DNA of 64,000 bases. Origin: Sulfurimonas autotrophica DSM 16294 (lineage in GTDB: Bacteria; Campylobacterota; Campylobacteria; Campylobacterales; Sulfurimonadaceae). The stretch spans positions 1,302,001 through 1,366,000 of the forward strand of contig NC_014506.1 of assembly GCF_000147355.1 (NCBI RefSeq), read 5' to 3'. Made by a program: the position numbers and the translations under genes. The notes under the pieces were generated by a model. That model did no database searches and was not told the DNA's origin. It saw nothing but the letters and a program-made list of their open reading frames with translations. This document shows positions 1 through 9,377 of the stretch, piece by piece. The stretch's first letter is position 1, and each line of letters opens with the position of its first letter.

Positions 1-1023
1 TTTGATATTAAGCTCTGCTGTATGAATCCTCTGCAGAGCCAGTTCAAGCTGCATCTGCTGCTCTTTTGATTTATAAATAATCTGCTGATTCAGTGCATCG
101 GCTTGGAGTTTGACAGCCTCTTTTTGCTCTTTGAGTGTTCCAAAATCAAAGAGTCTTATGCCGACTGTAGCCATCACTTCGTTTTGATTATTTAAAAGCT
201 GTATAGGTTGCCCTGCTAAAACCGGCTTGTCCTGATAACCATAAACTGTATACGTCTCTTCTATATGTATTGTCGGGTAATAATAACTGTCGATTGTTTC
301 ACTTAAATTTTGCAGTGCTGTTTTAGTATATTTGAGTGCTTGTATAGAGTCTAGTTCATTCTGAGTCTCTTGCACTGTTTTTTCAAAGCTTGAATTTTCT
401 AATGAGCTTATTTTTTTACCGACTTTAAGCTCCAATCCTTTTTTCACTGCCGTTATTTGAAATTTTATAGATTCTATTGCATAGATATTGCTGTCATACG
501 CAGATTGGAGTCTATCGACATCATCGCTCGTTGCCAGCTCGGCTTCATAAAAATGTTGCATTCTCTCTAGTTGTGCTTTTACTGCTTTTGAAGCTTCTAT
601 TCTGGCTTCAAGAGAAGAGTTCAAACTTTTCAGGTTATAATAATCTTGTGTGATAGAGAGCAAAATAGACTTTTTTGTATCTTTATAAGTAAAAGAAGCT
701 GATTTGTGTTCATTCTCTTTTTGTTGTTTAGTGTATGATTTTTTCCCGCCGTCATATATATCAAAGCCTATTTTTGCATTTGCTCCATAGGTTGTTCCAG
801 GCTGAAAAGGACTCGCATCATCATCTCTTTTATAAAAAGCACTCGCATCTAAAGTAGGAAAATAATTACTTGTTGCACTTTTTACCTCTTTTTCTTTTGC
901 TGCAACTGAAATTTTAGAAGCGTTTACAAGGTTGTTATTTTCTTTTGCAAAATCCAAAAGAGATTTTAAATCATCACCAAATAAAAGAGCCGGTACAATA
1001 CCGAGTAAAAGTAGTTTTTTCAT
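1..1023 (-). CDS. TolC-family outer membrane efflux protein (C-terminus cut by window edge)
   Basis: The frame is open from an ATG at 1021-1023 to the window edge, giving 341 codons without a stop. The N-terminus (MKKLLLLGIVPALLFG) is a signal peptide. Long amphipathic helices and a periplasmic barrel-like segment (FPTLDASAFYKRDDD) follow, as in TolC-type trimeric exit ducts. GGAGAAA lies just upstream of the ATG. The gene starts 2 nt after the stop of the TetR regulator and is therefore probably repressed by it. Adaptor and pump genes are expected beyond the edge, but that is inference. The family is clear; the substrate is unknown. Confidence 0.85.
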   Translation of the reverse strand, partial: MKKLLLLGIVPALLFGDDLKSLLDFAKENNNLVNASKISVAAKEKEVKSATSNYFPTLDASAFYKRDDDASPFQPGTTYGANAKIGFDIYDGGKKSYTKQQKENEHKSASFTYKDTKKSILLSITQDYYNLKSLNSSLEARIEASKAVKAQLERMQHFYEAELATSDDVDRLQSAYDSNIYAIESIKFQITAVKKGLELKVGKKISSLENSSFEKTVQETQNELDSIQALKYTKTALQNLSETIDSYYYPTIHIEETYTVYGYQDKPVLAGQPIQLLNNQNEVMATVGIRLFDFGTLKEQKEAVKLQADALNQQIIYKSKEQQMQLELALQRIHTAELNIK

Positions 1024-1025
1024 AA

Positions 1026-1616
1026 TTATTTCTCCATTAAATCAAATAAAATATCTATTTGATTATTTATTTTTTGTTCTAAGTTAGCGATGGCACTTGT
1101 TGTGACACTCATAATAAAAGCACCCTGCGCAAAAGCAAATATACCCATTATAAGTTCTTTTGCTTCAGGCTTTAACTCATTATTTGCTATACCTTCTTGT
1201 ATAATACTTTCCATCCATTTCTCATATAAAATATAACACTCAGTTTGAAAAGAGACCATATCATCATTGCTGCTGCTTAGAGCAATAGCAGTGAACTGTT
1301 TGTATATTTCACGCAGTTCTTCATCTTCGTCAGTATAAAAAAAGCTGAAAAAGCTTTTCACCTTTTCTCTTGTGGTTACATGTAAAGCAAGTTTTGCTTC
1401 TTTTCGTTTGTTGTGCTCTTGCATTAGAATCTCAACTAATTCAAAAACAATTTCATCTTTATTTTTAAAGTATTCATAAACTGTACCTTTGCCAATATTG
1501 GCAGCTTTTGCTATTTGAGAAATTGTTATATTATTGATTCCATCGTTTAAAATCAGCTCTTTTGTTCCAATTGCAATATCTTTTTTTTTCTGTTCTTTGT
1601 CAACTATAATTGCCAA
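1026..1616 (-). CDS. TetR/AcrR-family transcriptional regulator
   Basis: This is a 196-aa one-component repressor. The N-terminal helix-turn-helix (ITISQIAKAANIGKGTVYEYFKNKDE, given here in two parts: ITISQIAKAANIGKG and TVYEYFKNKDE) is the classic TetR DNA-binding domain; the remainder is an all-helical ligand-binding domain. I chose the TTG at 1614-1616 because GGAGG lies at 1623-1627, six nt upstream. An upstream in-frame TTG at 1647-1649 has no ribosome site and falls inside the predicted operator. It is co-directional with the TolC gene 2 nt downstream, so it probably controls an efflux operon and itself. The inducer is unknown. Confidence 0.88.
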   Translation of the reverse strand: MAIIVDKEQKKKDIAIGTKELILNDGINNITISQIAKAANIGKGTVYEYFKNKDEIVFELVEILMQEHNKRKEAKLALHVTTREKVKSFFSFFYTDEDEELREIYKQFTAIALSSSNDDMVSFQTECYILYEKWMESIIQEGIANNELKPEAKELIMGIFAFAQGAFIMSVTTSAIANLEQKINNQIDILFDLMEK

Positions 1617-1631
1617 CTCTAACCTCCATAA

Positions 1632-1657
1632 TGACCGACTATCGTTCAATTATTATA
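1632..1657 (-). promoter_or_regulatory. Promoter and probable TetR operator of the tetR-tolC operon
   Basis: On the minus strand a perfect -10 box TATAAT lies at 1652-1657. Immediately downstream, at 1632-1648, is the imperfect palindrome TGACCGA-CTA-TCGTTCA (7-bp arms, one mismatch), placed where it would cover the transcription start. This is the usual arrangement for an autorepressing TetR protein. A related half-site TGAACG occurs at 1762-1767. The -35 box is weak. Binding is inferred. Confidence 0.55.
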
Positions 1658-1772
1658 GTGATTTTAGGATTAATGTTTGATTAAAGCTTTTGCTTTGCTA
1701 AAAACTGTTGAATTGATTTTTAAAGATTCGGCAGAGCATCATCGTCTATATATAAATTCATTGAACGTTTAC

Positions 1773-2147
1773 TCAATTCAGAGCCATATAAACTAAAGGC
1801 GGATAAATAAGCAGTCCTATATATGGCATATATTTGTCGAGTTGTGTTGATAAGGCAATTTTTAATTCATCAGAAATTTTTTTATCTATAAAAATTTGTT
1901 TGATAAAATACAATTTTGTAAAAATATCCGCTGCTTTGAGAAGAAACAAGACAAGAGCATATATATTATAATCACTCAGTATCATAAGCCAAATAGCAAA
2001 ATAGAGTGTTGGATGCATAATCAAAAACAAAAAAATGCTTTTATTATAATATGTATACATTCTTGAGAGCATATCCATAAGTGTCGGTGCGCTTTGCCAC
2101 TGCACTTCATATATTTCTAATAAAATATAAAAAAACACTAATATCAT
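1773..2147 (-). CDS. Small integral membrane protein, function unknown
   Basis: This 124-aa protein is dominated by hydrophobic stretches at about residues 1-12, 37-58, 60-80 and 105-123, suggesting three or four membrane helices. I recognise no family motif. It starts 3 nt after the stop of the Cache-GGDEF gene and has only a weak GAAG ribosome site inside that gene's end, so it is probably translated from the same mRNA. A role as a partner of the cyclase is possible but unsupported. Confidence 0.7.
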   Translation of the reverse strand: MILVFFYILLEIYEVQWQSAPTLMDMLSRMYTYYNKSIFLFLIMHPTLYFAIWLMILSDYNIYALVLFLLKAADIFTKLYFIKQIFIDKKISDELKIALSTQLDKYMPYIGLLIYPPLVYMALN

Positions 2148-2150
2148 AAA

Positions 2151-3713
2151 TTATACTTCATAAATTGTTACTTGATTTTTCCCATTTTGTTTCGATGTAT
2201 ACAGTGCTTCATCCGCCACTTTTATAAATTTTTCTAAAGAACTCATCATGCCATAAGCTATACCGAAAGAGACTGTATAGCCTATAGTCATATCACCACT
2301 TGTAATTCTATTATTTTCAAAATCTTTTCTTATCTTTTCAAAAAGTTTTTCTACATCCTCTTTAGAAATATCATCAAGTAAAGCACAAAATTCTTCACCG
2401 CCAAAGCGTGCAAACAAGTCATATTTGCGAAGATTTCTCTCTAATACTTTTCTAACTTCAATAATAGCCAAATCTCCAATGTCATGGCCATAAGTGTCAT
2501 TAATAGCCTTAAAATTATCAATATCTATCATAATCACTGCCAACTTAGTGTTTTTACGCTTAGCCCGAGAGAAAAGTGCCCTGGCAACTTCAAAAAAGTA
2601 TCTTCTGTTATATGCACCGGTCATATAATCTTTTACCGTTTGCAGTTTTAATTTCTCATTTGTATTTTTTGATTTTTGATATAAACAGATTAAATAAAAA
2701 CTCAGCAACATAAGCATAAAAACAGGGAAAGTATATATGAGAGATTTCAACCATATGGTATATGCACTGGCGATATAAATAAATCTAAACTGTGAATCAG
2801 GCAGCGTTTTTACAAAAATATACTTGGAATCTGTATACTGTACAGAATCCAAAGTCTCTTGTATGTTTAATATTGATGGAGCAACAAAATTATTTATTTT
2901 ATATATTTTGCTTCGATTAAAATCTCTAATCATATTGTGACTGGCCACAATTTGGTTTTTTTCATTATAAATAGCAATTTGATTATCAAAATAATCTAGA
3001 CGTGACAATGCATTATCAAAATTGTTGAGTGTTATATCTACATCAAGAGTCCCCATAAACTTATTATGGTAATACAAAGGCTTGCCAACTGTCACCATAA
3101 GTCCTTTCCCTATCGCATCCATATATAAAGGTGTAAAAAACAATTTCTTTTGAGGGTTAACTTTAGGGGTTGCATAGTGGTAAAAAGGCTTCTTTTCCAA
3201 TGCAGGCGTAAAGTTAAAATCTTTAGATGATATATAGGGATAAAGTACCGTAAAATGATTTTTTGAATAGTAATAAACCCAGGCAAAATTTTTATTTTGA
3301 ATATAAATCAGTTTTAAAAATGGAGCAAGTCGCAATGCTGCTTCCATTTCTTGTAATGTCTTTTTTTCTGACAGTGTTGTTTTTCCAAATCCCAATAAAT
3401 TTATTTCTTTATTTAAAATGGCAGTTACCGGTTCATAGCTGTCTAATGCATAACTTCCATTCTCATTAATGTATTTAATATTTAATGCTTTGTGTAGTTT
3501 TATTTTTTCTTTATTGTTAAAAATATGCAGTGCCGCTAAATGAAGATACTCTACGGCCTTTATACTGTTATGCAATTTATTCTCAAGATTCGAGGCTATA
3601 TCATTTGCATTCCTGAAAATATCTTTCATCTGCATTCTATTAAATTCTAAAAAAAATATCATATTTAACAAAAGAGTAATAAATATCGCAATTATGAGTT
3701 TTTTATTGTCCAT
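2151..3713 (-). CDS. Membrane-bound diguanylate cyclase with periplasmic sensor (Cache-GGDEF)
   Basis: This 520-aa protein makes c-di-GMP from GTP. A membrane helix at about residues 5-24 is followed by a periplasmic region of about 290 residues resembling a double Cache sensor domain. A second helix lies at about 322-345, and a C-terminal GGDEF domain runs from about 357 to 520. The active-site loop is GGEEF at residues 438-442, which is catalytically competent in this family. The inhibitory I-site RKYD (429-432) stands five residues upstream, so product feedback is expected. It is co-directional with a small membrane protein 3 nt downstream. The ligand is unknown. Confidence 0.92.
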   Translation of the reverse strand: MDNKKLIIAIFITLLLNMIFFLEFNRMQMKDIFRNANDIASNLENKLHNSIKAVEYLHLAALHIFNNKEKIKLHKALNIKYINENGSYALDSYEPVTAILNKEINLLGFGKTTLSEKKTLQEMEAALRLAPFLKLIYIQNKNFAWVYYYSKNHFTVLYPYISSKDFNFTPALEKKPFYHYATPKVNPQKKLFFTPLYMDAIGKGLMVTVGKPLYYHNKFMGTLDVDITLNNFDNALSRLDYFDNQIAIYNEKNQIVASHNMIRDFNRSKIYKINNFVAPSILNIQETLDSVQYTDSKYIFVKTLPDSQFRFIYIASAYTIWLKSLIYTFPVFMLMLLSFYLICLYQKSKNTNEKLKLQTVKDYMTGAYNRRYFFEVARALFSRAKRKNTKLAVIMIDIDNFKAINDTYGHDIGDLAIIEVRKVLERNLRKYDLFARFGGEEFCALLDDISKEDVEKLFEKIRKDFENNRITSGDMTIGYTVSFGIAYGMMSSLEKFIKVADEALYTSKQNGKNQVTIYEV

Positions 3714-3765
3714 ACTTTTCCACTTGTTTCTTATTTACATAAGTATATCGAATCTTTTTGTGATA

Positions 3766-4479
3766 TCAAAATATTATGTTCCCTTGTAGATTTTTAGAAG
3801 AAACAACTTTTTTATCTTCTATTTTTAAAATTCTGTCGCAAAGCGGCAACATAGCTTCATCATGTGTTACCATAATTACTGCCACATTTTGCTCTATAGC
3901 TATTTTTTTGAGCATCTTTACAACATCCACAGAACGCTTCGAATCGAGTGCCGCAGTCGGTTCATCAGCTAATACTATTTGTGGTTTATTTGCCAAAGCT
4001 CTTGCAATAGCGGCTCTTTGATTTTGCCCGCCTGAAAGTTCTGATAGCATTGTATAAGCTTTATCTTCTATTTCAAAATATTTTAAAAGCTCAAAAGCAA
4101 TTTTTTCACTCTCTTCTTTTGAAACACCGTTTGCTTGAGGTACCAATGTAATATTTTCCATAATATTTAAAAAAGGAATGAGATAATGCTCTTGAAATAT
4201 AAAACCTATTTTTTCCCGTCTGATTTTTCTGGTTTCTTTAGTCAGCCATTTATTATCATATACTTTTTCACTCCCGAGCCATATTGCACCGCTTGTCGGT
4301 TCCTCCACGCAGCCTATCATCATTAAAAGTGTTGTTTTTCCGGCTCCGCTGGGAGCAACCAAAGCTACAAGTTCACCTTTATCCACACTAAAAGATGCTC
4401 CTTCTAAAACTCTCACAAGAGAATCACCTTTTCCAAAATTTTTTACTAAATTTTTTACTTTTATTGCTTGCTTATTCAT
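3766..4479 (-). CDS. ABC transporter ATP-binding protein (LolD/MacB/DevA type)
   Basis: This 237-aa ATPase ends a four-gene efflux operon. The Walker A loop is APSGAGKTT at residues 42-50, with alanine replacing the usual first glycine. The signature LSGGQ is at 148-152, and Walker B ending in ADEPT at about 171-175 leads to the D-loop. It starts 1 nt after the FtsX-like permease gene. This subfamily drives tripartite export with a periplasmic adaptor and a TolC duct, not through a twelve-helix pore. The cargo (lipid, peptide or small molecule) cannot be told from sequence. Confidence 0.92.
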   Translation of the reverse strand: MNKQAIKVKNLVKNFGKGDSLVRVLEGASFSVDKGELVALVAPSGAGKTTLLMMIGCVEEPTSGAIWLGSEKVYDNKWLTKETRKIRREKIGFIFQEHYLIPFLNIMENITLVPQANGVSKEESEKIAFELLKYFEIEDKAYTMLSELSGGQNQRAAIARALANKPQIVLADEPTAALDSKRSVDVVKMLKKIAIEQNVAVIMVTHDEAMLPLCDRILKIEDKKVVSSKNLQGNIIF

Positions 4480-4480
4480 A

Positions 4481-5626
4481 TCAACCGCCTATCGCTTCTG
4501 ACGGGTCTGCGGCAATTACTTTTTTGACACCCACCAATGAAGCTAAAATAGATGCAAAAATAACAACAATAAAAAGCAAACCGGCGTCCGGAATTTCCAA
4601 TACAACTCTTTTTGGAAATTTTGCATAAATAAGATGTGCAAAAATATTCCCTGATATAAAAGCTAAAACACCCATTATAATTGTCTCTTGCACTATCATT
4701 TTAATAATCATACTATTTGGTATACCGATAAGTTTCATAATCGCTATCTCTTTCATCTTTTCAAGCGTCATAGTGTAGATAATAAGCGCAATAATAATGG
4801 TTGAAACAATAACAAGTATAACCGTAAACATTCCAATTTGTTTTGAAGCCATTTTTATCAGGTTTTGAGTAAGTATAGTTTTTTCTTCATCTTTTGTATA
4901 TACACTGTTATGTTTAAATTTTCTTATATTTTGGGCTATTTTATCTGTATTATAACCACTCTTTTTTGTTGCAATAACTGCATTGACTATATGAGAATTT
5001 AGAATGTTTATGCCTCTGGCTCTGTCATTTCTAATTCTTTCATTTGAGTACAAAAACTGCAGTTCCTGTGCATCTTTTAAGCTTATATATACCAAAGGGT
5101 CTCCGCCTGAGGAGACTGTTCCGTGTGTTATACCCACAACCGTGTAATCATCTCGTCCAAGATGAATAATGTCATGGAGTTTAAAGCCTGTTTTATCGCC
5201 TACAACCATTTCATAATGACTTTTATTAATTCCTCTGCCTTGTATAATTCTCTCTGGATTTATAGGATTTATGTCTCCAAACGGATCAAATCCGACTGCA
5301 AAAACACGAATGGCTCCCTCTTTGGAAGGAAGCTGCAGATTTTGAAAAGTAATCCCTTCAGATTTGTCTATACCTTCAATAATCCTGATAGTATCTTTTA
5401 AATCTTCATGCACTCTCGATGATTCGGCAAAGGGCCCTAAAGTATTTTCCTGAACAATCCAAAAATCAACATCCAAATCATTGAGCAGTACCTGTGCATC
5501 TATCATCATACCGCGATAAACACCCATCATTATAAGGACAATGCCAAGAAGCATACCCACGCCCATAGCAGTTACTATAAATTTTCCAAAAGTATGAACT
5601 ATCTCTTTTTGTGCTAAATTTATCAT
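4481..5626 (-). CDS. ABC transporter permease, FtsX-like (DevC/MacB type)
   Basis: This 381-aa permease has one N-terminal membrane helix (about 15-38), a periplasmic MacB-like core of about 220 residues, and three C-terminal helices (about 270-295, 310-335, 345-370). That is the four-helix FtsX fold of mechanotransmission exporters. The conserved FtsX segment EKMKEIAIMKLIGIPN is present. It overlaps the upstream adaptor gene by one base at 5626 and lies 1 nt from the ATPase gene, so all are translationally coupled. The sequence reads intact. Confidence 0.9.
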   Translation of the reverse strand: MINLAQKEIVHTFGKFIVTAMGVGMLLGIVLIMMGVYRGMMIDAQVLLNDLDVDFWIVQENTLGPFAESSRVHEDLKDTIRIIEGIDKSEGITFQNLQLPSKEGAIRVFAVGFDPFGDINPINPERIIQGRGINKSHYEMVVGDKTGFKLHDIIHLGRDDYTVVGITHGTVSSGGDPLVYISLKDAQELQFLYSNERIRNDRARGINILNSHIVNAVIATKKSGYNTDKIAQNIRKFKHNSVYTKDEEKTILTQNLIKMASKQIGMFTVILVIVSTIIIALIIYTMTLEKMKEIAIMKLIGIPNSMIIKMIVQETIIMGVLAFISGNIFAHLIYAKFPKRVVLEIPDAGLLFIVVIFASILASLVGVKKVIAADPSEAIGG

Positions 5627-6765
5627 TAGTAAATTCTCATGCCCTCGCTCAAAGATTTTTTATTTTTATCCGGCATTAAAAGTTTAGTGTTTTCATCCAA
5701 ATTTTCAACAGCTGCCTGTTTATCTGTGAGGGCGATAATCTTTACATGTAAGAAGTGTGCATGTCTATTTTGTTCTACCCAGACACCGGCTTTTTCACCT
5801 TGATATACAATCAAGTCAGCAGGTATTTTCAAAACATTTTTAAACCGCTCAGTCATGATTAAAACTTCCGCCTGTTCATTCATATAAAAAGGAATCGGCG
5901 ACTTATCAAAACTGACATCAACTTCTCTTTCTTGTGTCACAGCGTCACTTTGCGCTACAATACGGCTTACATGTCCGCTTAATTTCTTGTTGCTTTGAGA
6001 ACGCAGCGTAATTACTGCACGCTGCCCTACTTTTACATCACCGCTTATTTTTTCATCTATATAGGCTTTAATCCATACCGTTTTAGGGTCAACTACTTTA
6101 AGTATAGGCTGTGTCCCTGCAACACTCTGCGCCACCTCAGCATCTTTAGAAATGACATACCCGTCAACCGGAGCATAAATTTTATAACGTGAAAGCTTGA
6201 CGCTCAAAGCTTCTAAAGATTTTTGCAAACGAACAACCTCTGTTTTTGATGAGTCTATATGCGCTTGTATTGCTTTTATATTTGCTCGTATAGTGTCTAA
6301 ATCTGCTTTTGCCTTGTCGTACTCTGATTGTGAAACAAAAGCTTTTTCTTTTAACTTTTTATATCTATCATACGTCAGCTTGGCTAAGACCTTTTGTGCA
6401 AACAGAGAATCCAGCTCTTTTTGTGTCGCCTGCAATTCAGAATCTGCTTTGTATACCGACATTTTTGCTTCTTCTATGAGCTGAGGCAAATCAACAGCAT
6501 CTATAACAGCAAGTAAATCTCCTTTTTTTACCCATTTTCCCTCATCTGTTGTTATCTGTAGTATTTTTCCGCCTGTTTGTGCGTTTATAGTATAAATATT
6601 TTTTGCCCCTACTTCACCTATGCCGAAGACCTCTTTGTTTAAATCACCCTTACTCAGTTGCATAGTTTCAAATGTATGTTTGGGTATATAAACTTTATTA
6701 TAAAAAACAAATCCCAGTGCAGCTATTACAACTATAAAAATTGTATATTTAACTATTTTACTCAT
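5626..6765 (-). CDS. HlyD-family periplasmic adaptor of the ABC efflux operon
   Basis: This 379-aa protein has an N-terminal membrane anchor (about residues 5-22), a split lipoyl-like domain (GEVGAKNIYTINAQTGGKIL and later KIYAPVDGYVISKD), and a long alpha-helical hairpin at about 90-190. A beta-barrel domain follows. This is the DevB/MacA-type adaptor linking the permease to a TolC duct. The operon order TolC, adaptor, permease, ATPase with one-base overlaps supports one dedicated machine. A perfect TTACATGTAA palindrome lies inside the gene at 5742-5751, encoding Leu-His-Val. Confidence 0.9.
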   Translation of the reverse strand: MSKIVKYTIFIVVIAALGFVFYNKVYIPKHTFETMQLSKGDLNKEVFGIGEVGAKNIYTINAQTGGKILQITTDEGKWVKKGDLLAVIDAVDLPQLIEEAKMSVYKADSELQATQKELDSLFAQKVLAKLTYDRYKKLKEKAFVSQSEYDKAKADLDTIRANIKAIQAHIDSSKTEVVRLQKSLEALSVKLSRYKIYAPVDGYVISKDAEVAQSVAGTQPILKVVDPKTVWIKAYIDEKISGDVKVGQRAVITLRSQSNKKLSGHVSRIVAQSDAVTQEREVDVSFDKSPIPFYMNEQAEVLIMTERFKNVLKIPADLIVYQGEKAGVWVEQNRHAHFLHVKIIALTDKQAAVENLDENTKLLMPDKNKKSLSEGMRIY

Positions 6766-8018
6766 TATATTTTTCCTTTTAAATACTCAATTCTATCTAT
6801 ACTCAATGTTTTTTCATAATATGCTTCAAGCAAACCTAGTTGTGCATCCAGTACCAAACTACTTGCATCCAAAACTTCTATATAAGTAGAAAGTCCCTCT
6901 TTGTATCTGCCCTCAAGCACTCTTTGTGTACTTTTTGCCGCATCTAGTTGTGCTTTTTTTGCGGCTATTGTCTCATCATACCTGCGTATGTCCAAAACAA
7001 GATTACTAATTTCTTCTTTAAGTGCCAACTCTTTAGAAGATTTTTGTTGCTTTGCTATTTGCGTCCCGAGTTCTGCATTTTGTTCTTCTGAAGATATTCG
7101 TCCTCCACTGTATAAAGGAATATTCAGTACAACACCGACAAGCTGCGAATCATACAGGCTTAAAGAGCCTACACGATTATAAGAAGCAAGTAAATCAAGC
7201 GAGCCGTAATGTGAAGCTTTGGCAGATTTGTGCAGCAGTACATTTTTTTGTATGGTTTCATTATAAATTTTTAACTCATTATTTGTACTTAGAACCTCTT
7301 TTGCGGTATTTTTATCAAAGTTAAAATCTTTTTTTATAACATCTCTTTGCAAATCTACATCATCGGAAATTTTTTCTCCCATATATAAAGACAAAGAATT
7401 TTTAGCTTTTTCATAGGAAGCCTTGGCAATGGCTAAATTATCTTTTGCCGAATAAACAGCTGATAAAAAACGGCTTGTATCCGCTTGGGTTTTAAGTCCC
7501 TGTTTAAAAAGTGCTTTTGCCTGGGCATAATATACCTCTTTTACATGTAAGTCTGCTTCTCTTACCTTAATTGCCTCACTTTGGACAACCATAAGCTCAT
7601 ACAAAGATTTTACTTTTGACGCGAGCAGTACTTTTAAATCTTTTAATGAAAGTTTTGATATATCTTCATCTCTTTTACTTGCGTCTATTTGAAAACTTGT
7701 TTTGGAAAAATCCCAGATTTTTTGTTTGAGACTCGCTCCTATATTCCAGCCTGTATCATTAATGGTATGAAATTTTCCGTTTACGGGAAGTGCATAGGTC
7801 TGTGTAGGATTATACTCAGCAGATAAGTTCACCTGAGGCAGGTAATCTGCACGTGCAGATTTGTAGCCCATATGAGATTGCTGTGTTTTAAGCGTAAAAA
7901 TTTTAACATCAGGGTGACTCTGCAGTGTTTTTTCTATACTCTGCTGCAGTGTCAGTGTTTGCGCATTCAAAGCGAATGAAAGTAGTAAATTAAGACATAA
8001 TATTTTTTTCATGTACAA
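6765..8018 (-). CDS. TolC-family outer membrane efflux protein of the ABC operon
   Basis: This protein of about 417 aa has a signal peptide (ILCLNLLLSFALNAQ) and two repeats of long coiled helices typical of OEP/TolC proteins (TLQQSIEKTLQSHPD; YKEGLSTYIEVLDASSLVL). I start it at the TTG at 8016-8018 because AGGAG at 8025-8029 is six nt away; the ATG at 8010-8012 would be twelve nt away, and either leaves the signal peptide intact. It is the first gene of the four-gene efflux operon and shares a one-base overlap with the adaptor. A TTACATGTAA site lies at 7541-7550. Confidence 0.9.
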   Translation of the reverse strand: MYMKKILCLNLLLSFALNAQTLTLQQSIEKTLQSHPDVKIFTLKTQQSHMGYKSARADYLPQVNLSAEYNPTQTYALPVNGKFHTINDTGWNIGASLKQKIWDFSKTSFQIDASKRDEDISKLSLKDLKVLLASKVKSLYELMVVQSEAIKVREADLHVKEVYYAQAKALFKQGLKTQADTSRFLSAVYSAKDNLAIAKASYEKAKNSLSLYMGEKISDDVDLQRDVIKKDFNFDKNTAKEVLSTNNELKIYNETIQKNVLLHKSAKASHYGSLDLLASYNRVGSLSLYDSQLVGVVLNIPLYSGGRISSEEQNAELGTQIAKQQKSSKELALKEEISNLVLDIRRYDETIAAKKAQLDAAKSTQRVLEGRYKEGLSTYIEVLDASSLVLDAQLGLLEAYYEKTLSIDRIEYLKGKI

Positions 8019-8055
8019 ATTATACTCCTTTCATGTTAGCGCAATGTTAAAACTG

Positions 8056-8061
8056 TATAAT
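8056..8061 (+). promoter_or_regulatory. -10 box of the amino-acid permease gene (possibly leaderless)
   Basis: TATAAT at 8056-8061 ends seven bases before the ATG at 8068. A transcript starting the usual distance downstream would begin at or next to the start codon, giving little or no leader. No ribosome site precedes this ATG. The -35 region is weak. Confidence 0.4.
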
Positions 8062-8067
8062 AAAATT

Positions 8068-9369
8068 ATGAAAAATCTTGGTTTTAAAGAGCTGCTGGCA
8101 ATTGCTGTTGGGGGAATGGTCGGCGGTGGTATATTTACAATTTTAGGTATATCCGTCGCTATGGTGGGAGCACTTGCTCCCTTTGCCATTGCTCTAGGTG
8201 GATTTGTAGCTTGGGCAGCAGCATACTCTTATGTAAAAATGGGAGTATACTACAAAGATGAAGGAGCAACATATGCTTTTTTTAAAAGAACATATCCCTC
8301 CTCACATTTAGCGGCCTCTTTTATTGGCTGGTATACAATATTCGGTTACATCAGTACCTTGGCTCTTTATGCATATACCTTTTCCTCCTATATTATCAGT
8401 GGATTTGATTTTGCCCATAATGATGTCATACGAAAAATAGTCGCGATTGGTGTCATAGTCTTGTTTGCTCTCATCAATTTATGGAGCGTTAAAGGGATGG
8501 GACGTATAGAAGATTTGATGGTTTATGTAAAATTAATTATTTTAGCACTCATTTCCATTTTATTGATATATTATGCAAAAATTGATTTTCATACTTTTGC
8601 ATCAATGGTACAGAGTGACTTTCACTCAACCCCTCTCATGAGTATTTTAATCGTCTCTTCAATTACATTTGTAGCATATGAAGGATTTCAGCTTGTTATT
8701 AATGCAGTCAATGAGATGGAAAATCCTGATAAAAACATTCCAAGAGCAATTTACAGTGCTATCATTTTAGTAGCCAGTATATACTTCATCATTGCTCTGG
8801 GTGCTGTTTTGGCAATTCCGGCAGCTGACCTTATACATAACAAAGAGTCGGCACTGGCCTCCGGAGTTGGCGAGATAATGGGGAATATCGGACAAAATTT
8901 TGTCATATTTGGTGCTGTATTAGCAACAAGCAGCGCAATAAACGGAACACTTTTTGGTGCTTCGAGACAAATGGCAAGAATTTCTGATGATGGATATTTA
9001 CCTCCAATCATATCACACAGACAAAACAATATTCCGACAACTGCCATTATTGCTATGACCGGCACAGCAAGTTTACTTATTGCTGTTGGTGGTCTTAGAC
9101 TTATACTCGAGTTTGGAAGTATCACTTTTTTACTGGTATCATTCCTGATGTCCATAGCAAACTTCAAGATTAGAAATGCTACAAAGAGTTCTTATATCAT
9201 CACGATAAGTTCAATTGTTACCCTTTTTATAGGAACATTGCTGATTCTTTATTATGAGTATAAAACAAATGCAGAACAACTACTTTTTATTGGAGTGCTC
9301 TATATAGCCTTGAGTGTTGGAGCATTTGGATATGCCAACTTGCATAGAAGATTTCGAATTTTTAAATAA
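8068..9369 (+). CDS. APC-family amino acid permease
   Basis: This 433-aa inner-membrane transporter has about twelve hydrophobic helices. The N-terminus GFKELLAIAVGGMVGGGIFTI carries the glycine-rich helix 1 motif of APC-superfamily substrate sites, and helix 6 carries ITFVAYEGFQL. I start at the ATG at 8068-8070, since the family normally begins with a few residues before this motif. An upstream in-frame ATG at 8011 would overlap the divergent TolC gene and its promoter. Proton- or cation-coupled uptake is typical of the family; the substrate is unknown. Confidence 0.85.
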   Translation: MKNLGFKELLAIAVGGMVGGGIFTILGISVAMVGALAPFAIALGGFVAWAAAYSYVKMGVYYKDEGATYAFFKRTYPSSHLAASFIGWYTIFGYISTLALYAYTFSSYIISGFDFAHNDVIRKIVAIGVIVLFALINLWSVKGMGRIEDLMVYVKLIILALISILLIYYAKIDFHTFASMVQSDFHSTPLMSILIVSSITFVAYEGFQLVINAVNEMENPDKNIPRAIYSAIILVASIYFIIALGAVLAIPAADLIHNKESALASGVGEIMGNIGQNFVIFGAVLATSSAINGTLFGASRQMARISDDGYLPPIISHRQNNIPTTAIIAMTGTASLLIAVGGLRLILEFGSITFLLVSFLMSIANFKIRNATKSSYIITISSIVTLFIGTLLILYYEYKTNAEQLLFIGVLYIALSVGAFGYANLHRRFRIFK

Positions 9370-9377
9370 CTTCAAAC

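Noticed and set aside
8011-8067. N-terminal extension of the amino-acid permease
   Set aside because: The extra 19 residues are not part of the APC fold, overlap the divergent gene's start and contain the predicted promoter.
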